Both the position numbers and the translations under genes were made by a program. From Phytohabitans maris (GTDB lineage: Bacteria > Actinomycetota > Actinomycetes > Mycobacteriales > Micromonosporaceae), in assembly GCF_031085175.1 (NCBI RefSeq), contig NZ_JAVHUY010000007.1, positions 62,001 to 126,000 of the forward strand: DNA of 64,000 bases, given 5' to 3'. Below are positions 57,986-64,000 of the stretch, piece after piece (the first letter of the stretch is position 1; each line of letters opens with the position of its first letter). The notes under the pieces were generated by a model. The model worked only from the letters and a program-made list of their open reading frames with translations, made no database searches and was not told the DNA's origin.

Positions 57986-58532
57986 TCGCGTCCTTCTCCT
58001 CGGCGGTCAGCTCCGCGTTCGTCCGGTCCTGGCCGTCGCCGAGGAAGATCGGGTCGTAGCCGAAGCCACCCTCGCCGCGCGGAGTGCGGATCAGCCGGCC
58101 CAGCTGGCGCCCCTCGACAAGGTGCTCCTTGCCGCCGGGTAGCACCAACGCGGCCGCGCAGACGAACGCCGCACCGCGGTGCTCGTCGGGCACGTCGCCG
58201 ATCTGGGCGAGCACCAGGTCGAGGTTGGCCTTGTCGTCGCCGTGCCGGCCGGACCAGCGGGCGCTGAAGACGCCGGGCATGCCGGAGAGCGCGTCGACCG
58301 CCAGGCCGGAGTCGTCGGCGACCGTGGGCAGCCCGGTGTATCTGACCCCCTCGCGCGCCTTGAGCAGCGCGTTTTCGCCGAAGGTGAGACCGGTCTCGGG
58401 CGCCTCGACGTAGTCGGGCACGTCGCCCAGGCCGACCAGCTCGACCGCATGCGGACCGAGCGCCTTGTCCAGGATCCGCTGCAGCTCCAGCAGCTTCTTC
58501 GCGTTGCGCGTAGCGAGCAGCAGCTTGGTCAT
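57912..58532 (-). CDS. rdgB: dITP/XTP pyrophosphatase
   Basis: A 206-residue protein starting at the ATG at 58532. LLLATRNAKKLLELQRIL, LPTVADDSGLAVDALSGMPGVFSARWSG (in parts), GGFGYDPIFL and AISHRGKAFRAL are RdgB/HAM1 motifs. It removes non-standard purine triphosphates. Its start overlaps a 13-codon micro-ORF that repeats its own first residues and links it to rph. Confidence 0.95.
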   Translation of the reverse strand: MTKLLLATRNAKKLLELQRILDKALGPHAVELVGLGDVPDYVEAPETGLTFGENALLKAREGVRYTGLPTVADDSGLAVDALSGMPGVFSARWSGRHGDDKANLDLVLAQIGDVPDEHRGAAFVCAAALVLPGGKEHLVEGRQLGRLIRTPRGEGGFGYDPIFLGDGQDRTNAELTAEEKDAISHRGKAFRALAKVVAKTLPVAPR

Positions 58533-58608
58533 GAGAGCGCGCCCTCCCCGGCGAGCAGCAGCCTGGTCATCAAGACGCGCCCTCCCCGGCGAGCAGCGGC
58601 CCGGTCAT
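58529..58608 (-). other. Two coupled micro-ORFs linking rph and rdgB
   Basis: From the rph stop, ATGA starts [12 protein letters not shown] (58608-58570). Its TGATG then starts MTRLLLAGEGALS (58570-58529), whose ATGA starts rdgB (MTKLLLATRN). The units of about 38 bases are copies of the rdgB start region, each carrying the purine-rich GGGGAGGGCGCG. They arose by tandem duplication and keep an unbroken translation chain. Confidence 0.75.
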
Positions 58609-59330
58609 GCGAGCGCCGCCTTCTGCAGGTCGGCCAGCTGGGCGCAGCCGGCCACGCCCAGGTCGAGCAGCGCGTCCAACTGGGCCCGGTCGAACACCCC
58701 GGACTCGCCGGTCCCCTGCACCTCGACGAAGTCACCCGCGCCGGTACAGACGATGTTCATGTCGACCTCGGCCGCCACGTCCTCGTCGTAGCAGAGGTCG
58801 AGGCGCGGCTGGCCGTCGATCACGCCGACGCTCACCGCGGCGACCGAACGGTGCACCGCGTCCGCCGGCTTGCCGGCCAGCAGCCCGCGCTTGGCCATCC
58901 AGGTGACCGCGTCGTGCAGCGCCACGTACGCCCCGGTGATCGCCGCCGTGCGCGTGCCGCCGTCTGCCTGGAGCACGTCGCAGTCGAGCACGATCGAGTT
59001 TTCGCCGAGCGCCTTGAGGTCGATGCAGGCCCGGAGGCTGCGACCGATCAGCCGGGAGATCTCGTGGGTGCGCCCGCCGACCCGCCCCTTGACGCTTTCC
59101 CGGTCGGAGCGGGTGGTGGTGGCGCGGGGCAGCATCGAGTACTCCGACGTGACCCAGCCGAGCCCGGAGCCCTTGCGCCAGCGCGGCACACCCTCGGTCA
59201 CGCTCGCCGTGCAGAGCACGCGCGTCGCGCCGAACTCCACGAGGACCGAGCCTTCAGGATGCATGCTCCACCGGCGGGTCAGCGTCACCGGCCGCAGTTC
59301 GTCGGGCGCGCGCCCGTCCGGTCGTCCCAT
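58605..59330 (-). CDS. rph: Ribonuclease PH
   Basis: A 241-residue protein starting at the ATG at 59330 (a GTG at 59336 is also possible). [79 protein letters not shown] (in parts) and [16 protein letters not shown] are RNase PH signatures. It trims tRNA 3' ends by phosphorolysis. The rph-rdgB order is the usual actinobacterial one. Confidence 0.95.
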   Translation of the reverse strand: MGRPDGRAPDELRPVTLTRRWSMHPEGSVLVEFGATRVLCTASVTEGVPRWRKGSGLGWVTSEYSMLPRATTTRSDRESVKGRVGGRTHEISRLIGRSLRACIDLKALGENSIVLDCDVLQADGGTRTAAITGAYVALHDAVTWMAKRGLLAGKPADAVHRSVAAVSVGVIDGQPRLDLCYDEDVAAEVDMNIVCTGAGDFVEVQGTGESGVFDRAQLDALLDLGVAGCAQLADLQKAALA

Positions 59331-59513
59331 GCGCACACCTTATGTGCCCCCTTCGACCGCTCTTCCCGCCACCCCGGGCGTGGCTCACGGCGTTCCAGTT
59401 TCTTTGCCCCGTCCGCACCGGCCGCAGACCGCTTGCGCGGGGGCCCCGGAGCCGCGGGCGCCGACTGCCCGGATCGTGCCTACTGCCACCGACGCCGTTT
59501 CCGATCGGGCTGG

Positions 59514-60377
59514 TCAGCTGGGCTTGCCGGTGGTCGCGCCGGCCTGATGCCCGTCGGCAAACATCGCGACCGCCGTGCTGATCTCCTTCTGGATCGCCTC
59601 GTCCATGTCGCTGGCGATGCCGCGCAGGTCGTACCACCACTCGGCGATCGCCATGCGGGCCAGCGACGGGACCAGGTCGCGCGAGCGCCGGTACAGCCAG
59701 GCGCTACCCTGCGTGGCCATCCACCAGACCCGGGCGGCGCGGGTCGGCTGCGGGTTGCCCGGCTCGGGATCGGGGCGCCGGTGGGCCGGACCGCCCCGGA
59801 CGGCGAGCAGGTCGTAGAAGGAGCCGGCCAGCAGGCGGTGGCCGCGCTCGCCGGGGTGCAGCCGGTCGACGCTCCACATGCGAGGGTCGTACGCGTCGCG
59901 CAGCAGGTTGAGGTCGAGATGCACGCCGGGCACCCGGGCCGCGACGGCGTGGGTGACCGCGTTGACCGCGGCGATCCGCCGGGACAGCGGGCGGGCCAGC
60001 GGCGCGGGCAGCCGGAAGAGCCGCCCCGGGTCGGGGAAGCAGGCGCTGAGCACGAGCGCGCCGGCGCGGTGCAGCGACCCGATCGTGTGGTCCATCGCGT
60101 TGCCGATCGCCGACACGTCGAAGCCGCGCCGCAGCGTGTCGTTGACCCCCACGAGTACGGCCGCGACGTCCGGCTTGTGATCCAGGGCCGCCGGTAGCTG
60201 GTCGCGGGCCACGTCGGCGGAGAGCGCGCCGCTCGCGGCCAGGTTGTGGAAGGCGACCTGCCCGGGCGGTGCCAGACCGTCGGCGAGCAGAGCGGCCCAG
60301 CCGCGCCAGCTGCCGTCGGGCATCGGGTCGCCGAAGCCCGCGGTCGTGGAGTCGCCGAGGGCGACGAAGGTCAACAC
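59514..60377 (-). CDS. SGNH/GDSL-family hydrolase
   Basis: A 287-residue protein starting at the GTG at 60377 (or the TTG at 60374), overlapping the GT4 stop. ALGDSTTAGFG is block I with the nucleophilic serine, FHNLAASGA block II, AAVLVGVNDTLRR block III (Asn), and SVDRLHPGERGHRLLA block V (Asp-x-x-His). Such enzymes hydrolyse esters or acyl groups; with two mannosyltransferase-like genes upstream it may deacylate a glycolipid. A C-terminal part (SDMDEAIQKEISTAVAM) is family-specific. Confidence 0.85.
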   Translation of the reverse strand: MLTFVALGDSTTAGFGDPMPDGSWRGWAALLADGLAPPGQVAFHNLAASGALSADVARDQLPAALDHKPDVAAVLVGVNDTLRRGFDVSAIGNAMDHTIGSLHRAGALVLSACFPDPGRLFRLPAPLARPLSRRIAAVNAVTHAVAARVPGVHLDLNLLRDAYDPRMWSVDRLHPGERGHRLLAGSFYDLLAVRGGPAHRRPDPEPGNPQPTRAARVWWMATQGSAWLYRRSRDLVPSLARMAIAEWWYDLRGIASDMDEAIQKEISTAVAMFADGHQAGATTGKPS

Positions 60378-61519
60378 ACCGAACTCCCCGAGGCCGTGCT
60401 CCCGGCCGTCACCGGCGCGCCGTGCGCGCGCAGGAAGCCCTCCACCGCGGCGGGCCAGGAGAACTGCTCGGCCCGGGCCCGCGCCGCCGCCCGCCGCCGC
60501 CTCTCCGGGCGGTCCAGCAGCCGGAGTACCGCCTCGGCGAAGTCGGCGCCGGTGCCGTCGGCCCCGATGCCCGCCGGGCCGACCACCTCGGGGAGCGCGC
60601 TTGCGGCGTTCACCACGACCGGGCTGCCGCAGGCCAGGGACTCCAGCGCCGCCAGGCCGAACGTCTCCACCGGCCCGGGCGCCACCACCACGTCGGCGCA
60701 GGCGAGCAGGTTGGCCACGTCGTTTCGGTCGGCCACGAAACCGAGGAAGCGCACCGGCAGGTCGGCGGCCCGCTTTTCGAGCGCCTCGCGCCGCGGCCCG
60801 TCCCCGACCACCACGAGCACCGCGGGTACGCCGGCGGCCCGCAACGCCGCCACCGTGTCGACCGCGATCTCCGGGTGCTTTTCGCCGGAGAGGCGGCTGC
60901 AGTGCACGAGCAGCACCTCGTCGTCGGCGGCGTACCGGGCCCGCACCTCGTGGTCGCGCCGGCTCGGGTGGAACGTCTCCAGGTCGACGCCGAGCGGCAC
61001 CTCGACCAGGTTTTCCACGCCCAGTCGGCGAAACTCGGCGGCCGCCCACGCGGTGGTGCAGACGATCGTGTCGTACGCCCGGGCGGTGCGCTTGTTGGCC
61101 AGGTCGGCGAAGCCCACGCGGATCGACTCCGGCACACCCCAGACGGTCAGCAGCCCGGCGAGGCTCTCGTGCGACACCATCATCGACGGCACGCCGCGGT
61201 CGCGGGCCCACCGCCCGGTCCACCGCAGCGTCGAGCGGTCGGAGACCTCGATGTGGTCGGGCTCCAAGCGGTCGAGCAGCTTGGTCAGCCGCCGCCGGCC
61301 GGTGATCAGCAGGCGGTACCCGCCGCTGCCCGGCACCTCCGGTCCGGGCAGCGTGATCACCCGGCCGTGCGGGGTCATCTCGTCGGACATCTCGGGGCCG
61401 GGCACGATCATCACCGGCTCGTGACCCGCGGCGAGGTAGCCCTCACCGAGGCAGCGGAGTGCGGTACGGAGGCCACCGGAACGGGGCATGACGAAGTTCG
61501 CCAGCCGGACGATCCTCAT
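60371..61519 (-). CDS. GT4 glycosyltransferase
   Basis: A 382-residue protein starting at the ATG at 61519 (ATGA overlap). VENLVEVPLGVDLETFHP, LLVHCSRLSGEKHPEIAVDTVAAL, VVVGDGPRREALEK and VETFGLAALESLACGSPVVV with the E-x7-E motif are GT4 features. It probably transfers mannose from GDP-mannose to a lipid or polysaccharide and pairs with the next GT4 gene. Confidence 0.85.
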   Translation of the reverse strand: MRIVRLANFVMPRSGGLRTALRCLGEGYLAAGHEPVMIVPGPEMSDEMTPHGRVITLPGPEVPGSGGYRLLITGRRRLTKLLDRLEPDHIEVSDRSTLRWTGRWARDRGVPSMMVSHESLAGLLTVWGVPESIRVGFADLANKRTARAYDTIVCTTAWAAAEFRRLGVENLVEVPLGVDLETFHPSRRDHEVRARYAADDEVLLVHCSRLSGEKHPEIAVDTVAALRAAGVPAVLVVVGDGPRREALEKRAADLPVRFLGFVADRNDVANLLACADVVVAPGPVETFGLAALESLACGSPVVVNAASALPEVVGPAGIGADGTGADFAEAVLRLLDRPERRRRAAARARAEQFSWPAAVEGFLRAHGAPVTAGSTASGSSVC

Positions 61520-62658
61520 GCCGCGACTCGGACGTGGCGGGTGACGCCGGGGCTGGCCAGGATCGACTCGTAGTGAGCGATCAGCTCGTCCCCGACCGCG
61601 CTCCAGGTGCGGCCCTCGACGCCCGAGCGGGCGTTGGTGCCGTACTGGCGGCGCAGCTCACCGTCCGTCGCGAGTTCGGCGACCGCGCCCGCGAGGGCGT
61701 CCGCGTCCTCGGGGGGTACCAGCGTGCCGTTCACCCCGGGCGTGACCAGGTCGAGCGGACCGCCCGCGGACGGCGCGACCACCGGGAGGCCGCTGGCGAG
61801 CGCCTCCTGGATGGTCTGGCCGAACGTCTCGTGCGGCCCCGTGTGCGCGAAGATGTCGAAGCTCGCGAAGAGCCGCGCCAGCTGCCCGCCGTGCCGGGCG
61901 CCGAGGAAGACCGCCGTGGGCAGCGCCTTCTCCAGGTCGCGCCGGGCCGGGCCGTCGCCGACGATCACCACGCGTACCCCGGGCAGTTCGGACGTCTTGG
62001 CGAGCAGGTCGACCCGTTTCTCGGCGGCGAGGCGGCCCACGTACCCGACGAGCACCTCGCCGTTCGGGGCCAGCGCCTTGCGTACCAGATCGTTGCGCTT
62101 GGCCGGGTCGAACCGGACGGTGTCGACGCCGCGCTGCCACAGCCATACCCGCTGGATCCCATGGGCGACCAGGTCGGCGGCGGATCGGGTGGACGGCGCG
62201 AGAGTCCGGTCGGCGCCGTTGTGGATCGTGCGCATCCACTTCCAGACGGCGGCCTCGCCCCAGCCGACGTACGTGCGCGCGTAGGCGGCCACGTCGGTCT
62301 GGTACACGGCGAGGCAGGGCATCCGCCGCTGCTGGGCGAGGGCGACGCCGCGCGCGCCGAGCAGGAACGGGCAGGCGAGGTGGACCATGTCAGGGGCGTG
62401 CGAGACCAGCGCCTCGGTGAGCTTGGGGCCGGGCAGTCCCAGCCGGAGGCTGCGGTAACGCGGCAACGGCATGCTCGGTACCCGGATCACGGGAAACGGA
62501 TGCACGCCGGTGAGGCCCCGGGTCGACGATGACGGGGCCGGAGCGATGACCAGGGGGGTGTGACCGCGCCTGACCAGGTGCTCAGCGATGCGGACGACGG
62601 AGTGCGCGACGCCGTTGACGTCCGGGGGGAACGACTCCGCGATGATCGCGATACGCAT
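61516..62658 (-). CDS. GDP-mannose-dependent alpha-mannosyltransferase-like GT4
   Basis: A 380-residue protein starting at the ATG at 62658. ESFPPDVNGVAHSVVRIAEHLVRRGHTPLVIAPAP, WQRGVDTVRFDP, VGYVGRLAAEKRVDLLA, VIVGDGPARRDLEKALP and ETFGQTIQEALASGLPVVAP match the MgtA group of mycobacteria and corynebacteria. Those enzymes mannosylate glycolipid anchors of lipomannan. The upstream 74 bases separate it from the MBL-fold gene. Confidence 0.85.
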   Translation of the reverse strand: MRIAIIAESFPPDVNGVAHSVVRIAEHLVRRGHTPLVIAPAPSSSTRGLTGVHPFPVIRVPSMPLPRYRSLRLGLPGPKLTEALVSHAPDMVHLACPFLLGARGVALAQQRRMPCLAVYQTDVAAYARTYVGWGEAAVWKWMRTIHNGADRTLAPSTRSAADLVAHGIQRVWLWQRGVDTVRFDPAKRNDLVRKALAPNGEVLVGYVGRLAAEKRVDLLAKTSELPGVRVVIVGDGPARRDLEKALPTAVFLGARHGGQLARLFASFDIFAHTGPHETFGQTIQEALASGLPVVAPSAGGPLDLVTPGVNGTLVPPEDADALAGAVAELATDGELRRQYGTNARSGVEGRTWSAVGDELIAHYESILASPGVTRHVRVAA

Positions 62659-62732
62659 GCGCTCACCGTGAGGTTCGCGCCGGTGCGGCAGGCTACACCC
62701 AACTGACGCATCGGCGAACAGTGGTGCAAACT

Positions 62733-63479
62733 TCAGATGTCGTACCGGGATCCAGGCCTGACGATCTCCAGCGGTCCGGTGAAGGCGGCGGACGCGGCGT
62801 CGAACGTGTCCGCCTCGCTGCCCCAGGCGGAAACGAGATGCGTCAGTAATAGCTGGCCAACCCCGGCCTTGGTGGCGACCTCACCGGCCTCCCGACCGGT
62901 CAGGTGCAGGTCCGGCGGATTGTCCATGCCATCGAGGTAGCTCGCTTCACAGAGAAACAGGTCGGCGCCGAGGGCGAGCCGCAGGAGTGCCTCGCACGGG
63001 GCCGTGTCGGACGAGTACGCGAGCACCCGCCCCTTCGACTCCAGTCGCACTCCGTACGTCTCGACGGGGTGGTTGACCCGGTCGACGGTGACCGTGAAGG
63101 GCCCGATCGGAAACGTGCCCGGCTGCAGGCCGTAGAACGTGTACACGTCGTCGACCGGCCCCTCCTCCTGGCTGTACGCGGCGGCGATCCGGTCCGGCGC
63201 GCCGGCCGGGGCGTACACCGGGATCGGCGGCAGCGGGCCGGACGGGTCGTAGCGCCGCACCACCACGTACGTGCAGGCGTCGAGCATGTGGTCGCAGTGC
63301 AGGTGGGTGATGAGGATGGCGTCGATGGCGTGCAGCCCGGCGTACCGCTGGAGGGCGGTGAGCGAGCCAGACCCGAAGTCGATCAGGAGCCGGAAGTCGT
63401 CCTCTTCGACGAGGTATGCCGAGCAGGCGGACTCCGGGCCCGGGAAACTGCCGGCGCAGCCAAGCACCGTCAGTCGCAT
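62733..63479 (-). CDS. Metallo-beta-lactamase-fold hydrolase (RNase Z/phosphodiesterase-like)
   Basis: A 248-residue protein starting at the ATG at 63479. ITHLHCDHMLDACTYVV is the H-x-H-x-D-H metal motif, AYSSDTAPCEALLRLALGADLFLCEASYLDG holds further ligands, and LLLTHLVSAWGSE the final histidine. Homologues sit near rph-rdgB in many actinobacteria. Activity as a cyclic-nucleotide phosphodiesterase or tRNase-like hydrolase is likely. Here about 3.4 kb of GT4 and SGNH genes separate it from rph. Confidence 0.85.
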   Translation of the reverse strand: MRLTVLGCAGSFPGPESACSAYLVEEDDFRLLIDFGSGSLTALQRYAGLHAIDAILITHLHCDHMLDACTYVVVRRYDPSGPLPPIPVYAPAGAPDRIAAAYSQEEGPVDDVYTFYGLQPGTFPIGPFTVTVDRVNHPVETYGVRLESKGRVLAYSSDTAPCEALLRLALGADLFLCEASYLDGMDNPPDLHLTGREAGEVATKAGVGQLLLTHLVSAWGSEADTFDAASAAFTGPLEIVRPGSRYDI

Positions 63480-63745
63480 CCTGCGGTCCCGGCTTCACGC
63501 TCGGCTATCGAGAGGCCCTCGGCGGTTGGCCCGAAGATCCTTACCGTCGAGTCAGTCACGGTGCGCAGCCTACGCCGTGACCAGGGCGCGACAGAAAGAA
63601 CTGATACAACATGTCGCCAAGGTGACATTGGGCGTGAGGATCGTGGGATTCGTGTGGTCCTCCACTGTCGCCGTTACGCGGAGTGATACGGCCCCGTTGC
63701 ACACGGTGAGCCCGCATCCCCAACCCGCGACAGGACGGTAACCAC

Positions 63746-64000
63746 GTGTCGACCGAGGCTGACGAGTCGAACCCGGAACGTTCTTTTGTCGAGGGCCTCG
63801 GCCTGCGCATCCAGCGCGAACCCCGGCCGGAGCCCGACTCGACCCAGCCCGGGACGTCCCGGGCTTTTCGCCTACCCGGCTCCGCCGACCCCTCGCCACC
63901 GAGCGGCAAGCTCGTCGCGATGTGCGCCTGGGCGACCGCCCTCGGCCTGGTGGGCCTGCTCGTGGCGACGCGGGCACTGCTGGCCCTGTGGCGGGGCAAC
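63746..64000 (+). CDS. Membrane protein, 3' end outside window
   Basis: An 85-codon open frame starts at the GTG at 63746 and runs off the right edge. An acidic, proline-rich cytoplasmic N-terminus (LRIQREPRPEPDSTQPG) leads into a membrane segment (MCAWATALGLVGLLVATRALLAL). The remaining protein is not visible, so no function can be given. The 266-base region 63480-63745 contains no other gene. Confidence 0.55.
   Translation, partial: MSTEADESNPERSFVEGLGLRIQREPRPEPDSTQPGTSRAFRLPGSADPSPPSGKLVAMCAWATALGLVGLLVATRALLALWRGN

Overview
The window is high-GC actinobacterial DNA. GTG starts are frequent, ATGA/GTGA stop-start overlaps are common, and purine-rich ribosome binding sites precede many starts. 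The right half (tandem L,D-transpeptidases, orn, rph-rdgB, CbiMNQO, a hut operon, GT87 and GT4 mannosyltransferase-like genes) resembles a Micromonosporaceae chromosome; that family assignment is inference. A tRNA-Lys(CTT) gene at 32293-32364 divides the window into an accessory part on the left (1-32292) and a chromosomal part on the right (32365-64000).

Accessory part, 1-17600. Most genes are on the minus strand and many are short. They include a truncated double-HTH protein, a membrane-anchored trypsin-like protease, and three small proteins that share a C-terminal PGE-x-YAA-H/R-G tail. There are also two tiny MGKD-starting proteins, a methyltransferase preceded by a tRNA-shaped element, and an acetyltransferase. 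The most striking gene, at 5122-6942, is a 606-residue Cas12m-like (type V-M) protein whose RuvC-I aspartate position is histidine; about 100 bases beyond its stop lies a short 52-bp-period repeat array. Remnants of a branched-chain amino-acid ABC transporter and a G/C homopolymer patch follow. A translationally coupled operon then encodes a zinc-ribbon protein, a SAV2177-type methyltransferase, an APC-type amino-acid transporter, an unknown protein and a histidine-decarboxylase-like PLP enzyme.

Accessory part, 17800-32292. An HTH/TPR regulator is followed by a lower-GC pair (a SLOG/DprA-like Rossmann protein and a second HTH/TPR regulator), a zinc-finger methyltransferase and a NUDIX hydrolase. 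Next comes a tightly coupled ten-gene minus-strand operon (30078 down to 22772): folE, queD, queE, a Gpt-like phosphoribosyltransferase, a methyltransferase, a thymidylate-kinase-like protein, a radical SAM enzyme, a DegT/StsC-like aminotransferase, a DEDDh exonuclease and a second thymidylate-kinase-like protein. It encodes the route from GTP to 7-carboxy-7-deazaguanine, has no queC, and looks like an undescribed 7-deazapurine nucleotide pathway. A UTRA-only protein and a full GntR-UTRA regulator lie between it and the tRNA, behind a pair of 27-bp direct repeats that look like operators. No integrase or transfer gene is in the window, so calling this an integrated element rests on the tRNA position and gene content.

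Chromosomal part. In order: two L,D-transpeptidase lipoproteins, tRNA-His, orn, a GT87 mannosyltransferase-like protein, a membrane protein, YcnI and a fused CopC-CopD, an ECF sigma factor, a MauE/DsbA-like thiol-redox pair, a membrane protein, a CbiMNQO-type cobalt/nickel importer behind a Nur-box-like palindrome, Bcp, tRNA-Leu, an acetyltransferase and an expansin-like protein. These are followed by a RpiR-type regulator with a complete HutF-type histidine catabolic operon (hutU, an M20 amidohydrolase, hutF, hutI, hutH), a GtrA protein, and rdgB-rph with two micro-ORFs between them. Last are an SGNH hydrolase, two GT4 mannosyltransferase-like genes, a metallo-beta-lactamase-fold protein and the start of a membrane protein. 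Several dispersed repeats occur here: two related bidirectional-terminator palindromes, and a palindromic element that in two of three copies forms the N-terminus of a protein.
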